A DNA stretch of 64,000 nucleotides from Lottia gigantea (Eukaryota > Mollusca > Gastropoda > Lottiidae): the NCBI RefSeq assembly GCF_000327385.1, contig NW_008707965.1:500787-564786 (forward strand), in the 5' to 3' direction. The position numbers and the translations under genes are program-made. The stretch's first letter is position 1, and each line of letters begins with the position of its first letter. Under the pieces are notes generated by a model. That model saw only the letters and a program-made list of their open reading frames with translations. It did no database searches and had not been told where the DNA came from. Positions 50,386 through 63,712 of this stretch are shown one piece after another.

Positions 50386-51730
50386 TTATTATTAAATCAC
50401 AGAATGGATGTTATTAGTTTATTTCAGCCAACCTTTTTCAGCCTTCACATCCCTGGAGCAATCACCCGGACCCAAAAATTTGTTTCATCCACATTTCCAG
50501 CATTTGAGGATGTGAGGTGCTCTCTCAATTCAAAATAAATTCTTCTACTCCAGTTGACCACACCCGGGGAATGAAAACACCCCAGGTTGGGAACCGGGGT
50601 TTATTGCCAAGATGTTTTATCAAGGATCAGCTAGTAGATACTGGAAAGTTATTTTTGCAAAGCAGGGTTATTTTTTGGTCTTTCTGACCTAAAGGTAGTC
50701 TAAAGGTATCATTAAGGCATTTCAGTGGTAAAAGTAGTAAACTGGCAAAACTTTCCTACTTCAACTCAGATGGTTATCCATTGTACTCGGCATGGTGCAT
50801 TACAGAACAGCTGCTGGCCAGAAACTTGTATACAGTTCATTTTATGTTTGATAGAAAATCTATAAATGAAGTCCATAAAATATAAATTTGCTAGGAAAAA
50901 TAAAGACTATTGAAAACGTCATAAAAAGGTTAACAAGTGAAAGTTGACAGAAAGTGAAAGTAATGTAGAATATTAAATGTAAACGATATTTTAATATTGA
51001 TTTTACTTACCAGATGGTGCTGATGTTGAAATAACCAAGTTAAGGTTATGGGATATGATTTATTTGCTTAGGTTCAAGTGGTTATATGATACTTAACCAT
51101 TCTCAATGTGATACCTGGTCTTTAACAGCTGTCTTTTCTACAGCCTGTTTACTACATTAGCTGTGGAGGCATTGGACTGGTCAATTGGTCAATTCACAAT
51201 CTCATAACGAACTGAATGAAATTTGATGTCATCATCAACAATAATGTTTCTGATGAATCGATCCTTAGTGACGTGTAAGAAGCAGACGTGGAATGTCGAC
51301 CATTACAGTTTGAGAAAGGTTTTGTATTGGGTCAGTTCTGATCTGAAATATACAGAGTAATATTATTGCTTAATTCTGAATTGGTAATTTAACTCTAGAA
51401 ATCTATTTGCCAATAAACGGTCGTTAAATAATGTATAAATGATATCATTTGACTAAATGAATAATTGGAAAGATATTAAGTTAATTGGTGACTTATTAAA
51501 ACACTGTAAGGAATTCTATGTAGGATTAGTATTAAGGATTGTTTGTAAGTCAAGACATGTAGCATTAAGTTATGTAGTAGATAGCTACATATTTCCATCA
51601 TTCTGTTCCCCCCTTAAAGTTTTAATTATCAGAGAACTGCAAGCAGACATGATTTGTGACGCCAGGTGGTACTGATGTCAAAGTAACCTGGAATCTAATG
51701 AATTACTTGTCATTATCTTTGTGAATATTT

Positions 51731-52165
51731 AACTCAATGCAGTGCTGTAGCTCATACTAAATATATATTAACAGGTTTGCTGGTGGTTATATAGACAGGA
51801 CAGCTCAGCATTATTCACTGTGCAGTAATTTCTGTATAATGTTTTACACAGCTCTTTATTTTGATTCTATTTGTTTGAGATATTAACCGTGTAATTTTTG
51901 CTGGTGGTTATGTAGCCAGGACAACTTGAACCTTTTCAATGTGTAGTAATGTCTGAGCCAAGTAAACTCAATGCCGTGCTGTGGATCATAACAAAATATA
52001 TAAATTTTCAAGTTTGCTGAGTTTGCATTACTCAATATGCAGTAGCATATCTACAATGTTTTCACATAACTTTACTTTACATTGGGTACCAGTTTATAAC
52101 TCAGACTTTTAATTTTGATCCTATTTGTTCAAAAATTTTCAGAATAGATTTTGACCGTGTGTTTT
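51731..52165 (+). repeat. Imperfect tandem duplication of about 230 bp
   Basis: Ordered matches between 51731-51897 and 51964-52165 include ACTCAATGCAGTGCTGTAG / ACTCAATGCCGTGCTGTGG, TTTGCTG, GCAGTA, ATAATGTTTT / ACAATGTTTT, TTTTGATTCTATTTGTT / TTTTGATCCTATTTGTT and ACCGTGT. GCTGGTGGTTAT also occurs twice inside, at about 51,779 and 51,900. Confidence 0.75.
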
Positions 52166-55100
52166 TGACATGTTGCAGCATTTCACATAGTCACCATTTT
52201 AATCAACTTTTCTTTTCAAGTTAAAATCGATTGCAAATTTTATAATGAAAAAGTCATTGAATTCAACTATATTAAATATGAAAGCATGTTAAATTTAAAG
52301 TTGATAAAAGGTAGAGAAATGTTAGGTTGATAATGGTTTTTAATTGAATTTCTAAAAATTAATTGAATGATATTGGATATTAAGAATTGTATTTCTATAG
52401 CAACCAATTAGAAATGGGTAATATGAGTACATATTGTATTACTTAGCTTATAGCTTGATATCTATCAAATCTGCTACTTTGTCTGTACCAAATGGAGCTA
52501 TTACCACTAATACATTCAATTAACTATGTGAACTCCCTTGAATTGGATTTAATACACTATTACCAATTGATATAGTTAGCTTTGTAGACTCCCTTAAAAT
52601 TTTAGATTTATTTACTATCACAAAAGTTTGTAATTTGTATGGTATTACAAACTTTACTACAGAGTGGATTGAAATGAATGTTTATATGACACTCCCTGAA
52701 CACGAATTTTAAAATTGACTTCCACTTTCACAGTGTAGCATCATAAGCCCTCTTTACATTAGAACGCTAAGAAGTGTTCTGTTCTGTTCTCGGAACTGTT
52801 TTCAGAATGGATAATTTTAGAAATATAAATAGGGTTTATAACTTCTGTAATATAAGATTTAACATTCCATTTTATAGGACTACAGTATATCTTCATCAAT
52901 TTTATGACAATGCAGCAGTTTTAATATGTGAAGATGACTGGATTTCAGTTTATTCACTCTATATCCATATATATTTAAAGAGAACAAAATTAATTTTGTG
53001 TCATTAAAAACATTTACAAGAGTTTATACAATTTGTTACATTTCCAATTTCAATGCCTCATACAATTCGTGTAAAATATTATCAAACAATCTATATATAG
53101 TTCAGGTATTAGTCAGAAATGATGCATGATACCATCAGTGAATATAACTCTGATATATTATCTGTATAAGCCTATATATTTCTCAAGTACTTGTCACAAT
53201 GGATATAGATCCATATTATAACACATCATATACAATTGATTTATATTGCTGGAACTTGGTATGAGGTTTTGTCACATTAGAGAATATAATGCATTAGATA
53301 TATGATGGAAATACATGATAAAATACTGTAAACTGTATAATATACAATTTACATATAATATAAGTACTTATAACAAGGCATAAGCTTATGTATACTATTA
53401 GATGACTAATACTGTATTATTTCTGTACAATTAAAATGAATTATATACACCCAATTGTAGTTGTTACTAGAACATAAAATTAACTTCATTCCCATGTCAG
53501 AATGACATAAAATTAATGGTTCCATTTAAACAACTCTTTATTAGCCCAGAGGGTGCAAAAAAGTAGGATGAAAAACTCCATTCATTTCAATTTTTTTATC
53601 TTAAATAATGGAAACATTGATATTTCTGCCTATTGTTTAGTTTAGGTACAGTTATTTGGGACTAAGGTGAAGTTTTTATATACATTTGGGTTTTTATGTC
53701 ACCTTCAGTGTACAAATTCATTGGAGTGGATCATTTCCATCTATTTTCTTCAACTAGTTCTTTCCAAGCCATATCTTTTATTAGAACATGAATGATTTAT
53801 GTTCCCTTGAGAATTCCCAATTCTACTTTTTCATTTCTGCCTTTTCTGTACAACTTTTCTAAAACACATGTCAATGCATGTGTAGTCTACTTCCCCAGGT
53901 GAATTCCCAGTTCTACTATTTCATAGAAGAAATCATTACTTGAATTAAATTGAATATTTGTGGGAAGAAATTTGATGCAAATATATCTGAAGTTTGAAGA
54001 AATGTGAGTTGAAAAGTTCATGAAGTTTCTTATTAGAGTATGGCTTGAAGTCATGATTCCTCCCAGCTTCTTAGATATCTTATTTATTTAAAACATCAAA
54101 ACCTGTGTCAGGAACATCCAGTAACAGGTGGGAGGTTAATATTTGTTTGATGTGTAGTCTTGATCATCAAGAAGGTGATTAATGATGTTTACTATCATGC
54201 ACTTATCAATTGCAGATTATAAAAACTAGCTGCTTTACTGATTAAGAAAGGTTGAAACCTGCAATAGATTTAGGATTTTGAGACTTGTTGTTCTGGGCTA
54301 AATCTAGCATGAATGTTTCGACTGGATAATCAAGATTGTAACTGAATTAGCTATCTTAAAATTGTGCTTTTAAAGTTGTTTGCAAGTCGTTATATATGAT
54401 AACTGCACATTTGTAAGTTTTAACATATTAACCTAATACATTATCGTGATATTGATGCAGTCTTTGATAACTTTTTTTTGACAGATCTACTGTTACAGAA
54501 TAATGATAATATCAATATAGGTCTAGACTATTATTCTGTAAATGAAGAAGCAGGGTAGATTAGAGGAATGGGTTTATAATCCATTTAACTCCATTAAACT
54601 CCATTAAATTCTTTTATGTTTGTCACAAATAACTAGCAAAAGTTAGATTTAATCTGTATCAACTCCATTGGTATTCTATTTGCTCAGTTTGTGGCTAGAA
54701 TCATGGCAGGAATTATTTCTGGACGAAGGCTTTAAGATTCAACCCAGTGTCAGCTATATACCTCAATCTACCCTCCCTCAAGTATTCTTACAGATAGCAG
54801 GTGTAGATGTTTTTGATGTTGATAGTTTAACACACTGTATATCATGGTACAATAAACATTATAATCATATATCATAAACTTACCAGTTGATTTCCTCAGT
54901 GGAGGTATAGGTACCTTGGTGTGAATTTTATCTTGTATATTTAGTAGTAACGTGTGACTAAGTTTGAATGAGAAAATGTTGGTGTAAAGTGGAAAATTGT
55001 TATATTGTTTATTATCATTCCGTCCTTTACTCCCCCACTGGGTCAGGGTCAGGTTGCTTTGCTTAACTTCAGTTATCTTTGTTGACTTGCTATGATACAC

Positions 55101-58100
55101 TTTAATATAGCATCAAGTGTTGGTGTTTGATACATTCATGTATAATTACAATGTATGATGATGGTAAAAGTTTGACATACATTGAAGTCCTTACAAATTC
55201 CTAGTAGCTGTAGTCTAGTTATAGACGAGAATGTCCAGCTAAAATTGTTGTCTGATTTTGAATACTTACTATTTTTCTTCTGTGACAAATAAAATAGAAG
55301 AAGAAAAGTTGTTGAAGTGTAAAGGTATGAAATATTGCATTATATCTACCTGACTTGAAACAAACAAGTCTACAATGTTATAAAGTGTATGGAAGCCTAT
55401 GTTGGCCACTGTATAAGATTTGGTTTTCATTAATTAGTGCTTTTGCAAGTTCAGGTGTTAACAAAGGAAGTTTACATGCCTTTACAAGAAATATATCAAT
55501 CCAATTTAATGGAAGCTGATTATTTCAAGTATCATATCAATTGATTTCAAACTTTCAAGAAACATTTCAACTGAAATTACACAATATAATACTCAGATGA
55601 CCCTATTTCTTGTGTTCTGCAGTGAGTTATTGTGTACCTTTTAATGGTAAACAAACACTAGAATATAGCCTTTAATATCTTCCATAATTCTAATTAGAAT
55701 AGGCCTCTAAAGGCTTCCATATGATCATATCTAATAATAAAGTGTGAAATAATAAACATAGGGTGAGATTGAAACCTGTTTTTATTTACAGTTCAGTTAT
55801 CTTTATATATATATGTATCAAGTATATGGTGTCTATATCTTGGAGTTAAAGGTTGTTTCCGAGAGAAGCCATTGTTAAAAGTCAATACTTAGATATATTT
55901 TATGCTTCAGAATTGGATTTCAAATGTGTTTTCTGTGAAATCTTTTGTCACACTAAAGTTCAGTATATTGATTAACTTTTAAACAGTTGTTTAGTTTATG
56001 AAGTTGAGGAAGTATCAAATGTGTTAAGATCCTATCCAAAATCCATACCTGTTCATAATGTGAACTGTGAAAGCAGAAGTTAATGTGTTTTTGAATCACT
56101 AGTAGGTTTATATAACAGGTTATATCATTATATATAATTGATCATTTATTAAACACCAACTGATTTCAAGGAAATAACAAGACTATATGCCATGAAATCA
56201 CAGTGATTATATACATTGATAGAAGTAAAAACATCACATCACTTTGAAAGTTGTTTGTACAGATGACAATTTCAGTCCAATTTGGGCAATGTTTTTGTGG
56301 AATTTCTTGGAGGAAGTTTCTATTCAGTGTAAACTTATTTATCTATTTTTATGTAAAACAGTCATTCGTAGGCTATCAGTTCTGAAGTTGAATTCAAATA
56401 AGCTTAGAAATAGTCTACAAAGTTTAATTTTTGGTGAATATGTTTTCACAAATTAGAACAAATTCTAAGTCTTTCAGAACTGTTTTAAAGCTGATATTCA
56501 AATTCACCATAGAAATAGTCTACAGTTTAATTTACTGATAAATATGAGCAATGACAGAAAGCAGGCATGTATTTCCTTCCTAGGTCTTTATGACCAACAT
56601 GTCAGTGACAAGCTATATAATTAATACCATGATATCCTGCTCACTGAAATTGATGAAGTATAATTTGAGAATAGTTTCACCACCTACACCTCTGACTAAC
56701 AATTATCTTACTGTTCTATTAACATGGCCTCTAGGCTTCAATATACCAGTACAGAAAAGTCAAGTTAATTTATTCTTCAAGTGTTGTCTGCTTTTAATGG
56801 GTGAAGAAATTAATAACCGGTAGACAGCATTAAGACCTGAGGTAGCAAATAATGGGGTGGTCCAGTTTTGGTTCAGTTTTTGTCTACTTTTGGATTTTTT
56901 CCTGTGAAGTGATTTTTTGATTTAGTTTGTTATTCTACTTTTCAATGATTTTGGAGTTTGGAATGTTAAGAGATACCAGTATGCATTAATTTCCTGTTTG
57001 AGATGGGTGAACGGTAGTTTTGAAGAGGAAGTGAGGGGTTTGTTATCAGAATAAAAAAAAAACTTTAAAGAAAATTTTCGAGTTTTTTCTCGCGTATTTT
57101 TCTACTTGAATTTTTCTTTAAGAAACAACAATTTCAATACTTGAACATAAACATTAAAAATAGGTAAGTAAATACCAGAATACCTGACCCCCCAGGAAGG
57201 AGTAATGATGTAAGAAACATCATGATTATCCTAATTAGGTCAGGGGGTGAAAGTTCGTTACAGGTGAGAAAAGGTGAAATTAAAGGAGATAGTGTAATTA
57301 GGGACTAGTATGTGGTAAATAAAATACCTGGAATTTTTTATTGATATAAGAATAGTTTTCTTTCTGTTTTCTTTTCTTGTTTATTGATAGTTTAAGTGAA
57401 ACTAGGGTAGGTTAAAGCTCAGTTGGTTGGAGATCCTGTTTACTCTTTATTAGGTCTCTGGGCATGTTTTATTTATACAGGAATGTCTTCTTTGTTTTTT
57501 TTTTTCTTGATGTTTGTTATTTCAGTCCCAGTTGGAAAGGCTATTAGCTGGTTGTTCAGAGTTCTTACTTACTTATTTATAAGGAGTTTAAAGGTGTTCT
57601 TATCTCTGTGGACACAAAGTTTATATTTTTGTACCATTCCAATTTTGCGTCTGTGCCTTCTGTTATTCCAGAAAGAATTGACCAGATAATGATGTCAATA
57701 TTGTTAATACCATTTAAGCCAAGTCAGAACATAGATGAAGAGGTAGGACATGATCTCGAGCTTCACTTTTATGCACCTGTATTCAAGTTAAATATATCTC
57801 CAGTTCATTCCACTAATTTGTAAGCATATTAAATGGCAGAAACTTCAATATGGTTTATATCTGCATAATCAAACTGATTTCAACATCACAAAGTAACTGT
57901 ATGAAATCTGCTATCAATAGAACAAGCTGATATAAAGTTGTAAAATAGTTAATAAATATATTTACAATGTGGTTATACCAACAGAAGATAAATTTTCTTA
58001 GTGACATGTTGTTGTCTCAAAATAACTTTTCTTGGCTTCAGATTCTGATGAAATACTGTCTGCTACCTCTATTAATAGTAGCGTGTGTTTTTCCAGAATT

Positions 58101-61100
58101 AACACTAAATATTTATTAGCACTTTTATAATCGATGTTCAAGGGTGGAAATTTAATCAAGGTCCTTGATTGCTCATAGTTTTCAGTAGCATTTTTCCTCA
58201 TAATTCCAGTCATCCCAATATGTTGAAAAATTTAGAACCAGCATGTAGACAAGATCTTTTTGAACCTTGTTATCCTTCTAAAATAGTTGTTTGTTTCTTT
58301 CTTTCTTTTCTGTCAAATAAGTATTCTGTTGGCCAATACAGTCAAATCAATGCCCTTCCTAGATGTTTCCAAAGTATATGTATATATGCACGGCATCTCA
58401 GACAAATGAATTACTGAAACCATGTCAATGACTTCAAGCCATACTACTAAAAGATCTGAGAAAAATGGCTAAAGGAGATGTTTTGTTTATTTCTAAGTTC
58501 CATCTGGTTTTGTGTGTAAAAGAGTTTTATGAGGCAATATGTAGAAACAGAATGTAGAATTCGTTTATTGAATCTGGTTATGTTACACAGTGAGCTCGCT
58601 GAATGGAGTGTGTTTTGGGAAGTAAACCTTGGATAGTGATGCTAACCGACTTTGGCCAATAATAATTAGGATAAAGAATTTCAGGTCAATGGTTATGCTT
58701 TGCAGCATATTGAAATGATGTGTGATAATGTCTTTTTATAGATCAATGTGTAATAAGAGTGAGGTTTGGTTAACAGAATAAAGAAAGGAGGTATTGAAAA
58801 CCAAACCATAATCAAATTTTATGTTGTTATTTTGGTGGTTTGTCTATGATGTTTTGAAAATGCTGAATTGGTACACCAGTACATTTGGAGAGTAGTATTT
58901 TCATTTCAGTTACATTTCAGTTACATTTCTGGTGCGTGTGTTCTTAAGTTTGGTGGCCAGGGTTGAATGTCTACAACAGATGAGGTTAATAGGTCATATT
59001 TATCATGGTAGACAAGATCAACAAGATTTTTTGTTTAATGTTGATTTTTTGGGTAGGGATTGTTTTTGTTGATTTAACATGCTTTTCTAGATTCTTTGTA
59101 TTTCCCACTAGTTTAAGTTTATTTGAAGTAAAGTGATCAGCTGATTTCTACACAATGAATTGATTTGAGACACCAGTAGAATGTAGAATTCCACTCATAT
59201 CTTTTCTTAGATTAGATAATAAGTAATAAAAGTTAAATCTGCCTGGACCCCTGTTTTCTGTATTAAGAAGATGATCATCATTTTAGATTTGGATTCAAAT
59301 TCCCCATTTTACATGAACGAAATTGCATTTGCTTTGTATACTAAGTAGTAACAAGGAAACTATCAATCTTATCAATTAATAATCTCAATATTTTGTTTTC
59401 TAAATTGTCCTGAATGAGTGAAGTAACCCATAGAAAAATTAAACAAAATATCTAGAGCTGTATTATAAATTATTTCTTTTAAAACACTATCTTTGTATTT
59501 AACAATGTCAGCAAATTGTAAGTTTAATGTAACCAATTCTTTTTAACACTGAAGTCACTTTAAAGTGTGTTATTTGTAATTGGCAGTAAAAATCCAACAT
59601 CTCAGCAACTTTAGTACATAATGGTTTCCTTTTGTACTCATGAAATGGTGTAATAAATGTTAATTGTTGAAATTCTGAGAATTTGATTGTCGAAAATTGG
59701 GCGTAGCAAGAAAATTATTGAATTTTATGAGAAATATTTCTATCTGATTTGCATAAATTTGCATATATATGTAAATTAACTGAGGCACATCATAGTTATG
59801 TGTAAAATTATAAATACAGTGTACTTAACTTGACCTATTTGAACACTTGTATTTTACATAAGTATTGATTTTAGTTTTGTGTAATGATGGAAAAATTATG
59901 AAATCTGCTGACTTTGATCTTTGATCTCAACAAGATGGTTTTAAAGGCTAGATAATGTTTTATTTAAAGGGATTTTTTGGTTTGCTACGACCACTAGATA
60001 AGTTTTATATTTATTTCTCTATTTTCAACACTCTAATCTTCTAACTAACTTTACCATATTAGCCTATTTTCAACTTTTCAGATGTTTCTGTGACTGTGTG
60101 TGGGATAATGTTTTGTACTTTCGATGCCATCAACTATCCTTACCAATTAAGTTTGATATATATGTAATATTGGGTTTGATGTTTTGATTATTTCTACAAA
60201 ATGCAGTTGGTGATGTGTGGCTTTAAACCTCTGTGTATGCTCTGTTAAAGGTGTTTTATAAGTAGAACAGGTGTGAAATAGGTAATTTACCAGTTGGTTT
60301 ACTCTCTCCTACAAACCTATCAGTTTATCTCATTAACACTAATTAATTAATTAAACTGAAATGTAAATGTAAACCTTGCTGTATTGCCTGTAGGGAAAAT
60401 GGTGTATTTACCCTCTTAGAGTGGTAGTTATAATCATGTTAACCATATCATGTATTTTATAGTTGTTGCTTGGAGCCTTACATAGTTGATGATAGAATCT
60501 CAGAAGCAAGTTATGGGCCTTGAATTATTGCTAAGACCTTATATATATTATACATTTAGCCTAAAATTTATTTGGATGATGTTTAGTACTAGACTTTGAA
60601 AAGCTATACTTTCAGAGTTTCAGCATGTATGGATATTCAGAACCTTTGAACCAATAAGTCCTTGGTGGCAATGTGTGGGTCTTGAAGATGTAGGCCTACT
60701 GCTAAGGTTTGGGATCTGACAGGGTTAATAATGATATCTTAGTGTATTACAGATGATGTTTTATTATGCAGAAATGTATTGAACTTGCAATTTTATGTCA
60801 TGAGAACCTGTTGTGATGTCTATGTATAATTATACATTAATCTAAATAGCTTTTGGCTATTCTTTGCTGAAATTTGTCATTTCACTTTATGAGTGTTGTC
60901 TTTTAGATTAAATTTTGTAACTTAGTACGTACATTTTCAAATGCTGAAATAATTTAAGGCCCTATTAATGGATTATCAATATATAAAACTCTGAATTGGA
61001 CTTTTCTACTACAATGGTCATGCACAAAAGAAAGTATTCAAGTTTAAAAAGATATTTAAATAGATAGCCCTATTTATATTCCTACACAAAGGAGTTAATA

Positions 61101-62180
61101 TTAACTCTGAGCTGTGCTCTAGATCAAGCGATAACCTTATAATTAGATGTAAGGATTATATGCCACATTTCTTGTTTAAGTCAATATCAAATTTCTTTGC
61201 ATTTTTGTGGGAAATGAGAAAAAGGGCAAAATTGGATCTTGAAAGTTTATAAAGGTATTATAAAGGTGACGAGAATTTTTTACCTTGAGTCAAGTGATAT
61301 CATTTTTATCTCTAGATTATTTTTGTTGTGGTGCATAAAGTGCAACATTTAGGACAACTTAACTTTTTACATAGAAATAAGATAAAATGAAATATCCTGT
61401 TTTTGAAAGAACAAGGACAAGGTTACAATAATTGTATGCCTCTTTGAAATGCCTCTCATCTCTCTTCAATGGAATTATTAAGCTAGTCCTTAGCATCTGC
61501 ACAATGTCAAGCTTTAATGAACTGCATCTAAAGCCTCTGCCTCATTGGGTTGTTTTATGGTATCATAGAAGTTTGTAAATGCAGCGATTGGATTGATAGT
61601 ATACTACCAAATACATCATGCAAGAAAGACACACACTGCAAAATAGGTCAGTTGTCTAAAGATCGCATAGCATGAAACTCTGAGTAACAACATGATTCAA
61701 GTTCTGTTTTAATATTTCTAATACAAGAAAAATGGCTATTACAATTGGTAATTGCTTGACATTGTGCAGATGGTTGTTAGTAGCTCTCGGGTTTTGCCAT
61801 ATATTATTATGGATATTCATTATTTCTACATGCCTGTTTGTTATGATTTAACTGAGGGGCAGATATTGTGTATGATAATTGGTGAAGTGAATTTGTAAGA
61901 TAACAGTTATCAGATAAGTTACTCAGTACAATTGATAATTACAGTATATTATAGAGATTGTGTTACATATTGTTTCAATTGCTATATATTGATCTTGAAT
62001 TTTAAAATAGGGATGCTTGACATTAGTTTCTATGTCTATGTTTATGTGTTGTGGATATTCAAAAATTGTAATTGTGTTATTTGCCAGTTTCATCTATACA
62101 TATTTTGATTTTATGAGATAGATGTCCAATGGGAGTATGCTATTTCTTTGTTTATGTGTTATATATTTGAATATAATAAT

Positions 62181-62290
62181 TGTACAACCAAGACAATTCT
62201 GTTCATGAAAACCTTGTGTAGTAGTGTACTCTTCCAAAGAGAAGTACCATCAGGTGTTTCAAAAAGAGTAAGCATGATCTGCTTAGAAAG
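62181..62290 (+). repeat. Dispersed repeat, copy 2 (see 17,655-17,792)
   Basis: It shares CAAGACAATTC, AGTAGTG.ACTC, CATCAGGT and AGTAAGCATG.TCTGCTT in order with copy 1. It is slightly shorter. The two copies lie 45 kb apart in unrelated contexts, so they belong to an interspersed family. Confidence 0.5.
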
Positions 62291-63179
62291 TTTGGTATGG
62301 ATTATATCTTTTGGAGTTATTTAATGTATGTGTTATTGTTACTGACTCAGTCTCAAATTGTAGAAGTTATGGGTTATGTGTTGGTATAAGGTTTTATAAG
62401 AGATACTCTCTCATAGAAGCACTGGCCTAGGTTCTCCAGTAGAGATTATGAGTTTCAGCATTTGGATACATGAATTTGATGAGAAGTTACCTACCTCTGA
62501 ATAGATAGTTGGTGCAACTTATACTTATTTGATATTTAAAGATTGATAAAATGGAAGTGTATCATTTCTTCCTTTATTTGTTGTACATTGTCAAAAAAGA
62601 TCAATGCTCAGAGGTCTGGTCAAGGACCAAGTGGTAGATCTGATTCTATGTTGTAATAGACCAAAATATTTATGTTGCTTTTTTTTCTGTATTTTCCTCT
62701 TGTATGTATAAAGAAAGAGTTAAGCATTTCTATTAAGCTCAAGTATATTCCCAGTTCAAGAAATTGTAAGAAAACAGACCAGAAAATAAGGCTAGGATAC
62801 AGTTTTCATCTGTGTTTCCATTTCCCTAATCAGGATGTAGTTAAATCATTCATTCTAGTGTTTACAGGTTGTCCACATTAAAAGTCCCATCCCTCACGAA
62901 AAGAAGTTTTATGTTAGTAATAATATATTGCTGGTGATCATTTCTTTAATTAGATCCAACTATTCAACCCAAGTATCTTGACAATTATAGTGAAAAAAGA
63001 GATTCTCAACTTTCCAAAGTTTGTAGTCAGTTGGCCATGGACAATAAGCAGACAATGTAATAATTGAATGCATAGTATTGACAGGGTGGTTACACTGGTA
63101 AGCAGGAAGTCACAGCCTGTCATGAAGTTGGCTGATAAACAAATTGCTACTTCACAATATTTCATAGTTAGGCGACACC

Positions 63180-63712
63180 AATTTATAAACTTGGATTACG
63201 GGCCCGCCGACCTGCTTTTTTGACGAATCCCAATAAAAATAAAAATGAAAAAATCTTTTTTTTTTTTTATTCTTACTGTGTCCGCCGATGTAAAAATTTC
63301 AACACGAAATCCTAAAGGGACGTAACTCGGTTGATAAGTTGTACTCGCTTAGCGGTGTTAATGAGACAAAAGGCTAGTTCCACGATGTTTTTGATAACGG
63401 TACTACAAAGCAAGTACGACTATGCAAATGAGGTGCCTGCAAATTTCTAAAATAAATCTTGAACCGAAGCTATTTTCATTCGAAAGATAAATTGGTTTGT
63501 AATATGTTGATTGTTGGCTAGATAGTTTTATAATTTGTTGTATTATGAGATTAGTTCTGGAAATCTGGAAAAGCCTTTTAAAAAATAAAATAAACCAACA
63601 ACACATGATTTGTGATTTGGTTCGTTCCAGTCTGCAAATTTTGTAAAAATTCTCTCGTCGGCCATTATTCAATTGTTGTGATGAAAATACATCTATGTGA
63701 AAATGTGAGAAA
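63180..63712 (+). promoter_or_regulatory. CpG-richer probable promoter / 5' UTR of the right-edge gene
   Basis: CpG density and GC rise sharply compared with the preceding 12 kb (for example CGGGCCCGCCGACC near 63,199). A T-run lies at about 63,257-63,270. An in-frame TGA at 63698-63700 closes the frame ahead of the ATG. The GC-rich start (TTGGATTACGGGCCC) could alternatively be a dispersed repeat. Confidence 0.4.

Larger units (their letters stand above)
50389..63179. other. Second long AT-rich stretch without recognisable exons
   Basis: Apart from the 51.7-kb duplication and the 62.2-kb dispersed repeat I find only short, compositionally random frames. AGCTCAGTTGGTTGGAG at about 57,417 resembles a tRNA A box, but no B box follows. 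The 17-nt string AGCACTGGCCTAGGT occurs at about 48,479 and 62,419, hinting at another old dispersed repeat. Confidence 0.45.

Noticed and set aside
50235-50538. Two + strand frames of 60-67 codons around 50.3 kb
   Set aside because: They arise from the GC-rich right end of the Harbinger-type element and cross its boundary into host DNA.
54668-54877. 69-codon frame after a CAG at about 54,687
   Set aside because: The alternative frame after the acceptor soon stops and no donor of matching phase is present.
57417-57433. tRNA-like A box AGCTCAGTTGGTTGGAG
   Set aside because: No B box, acceptor stem or anticodon arm could be found downstream.
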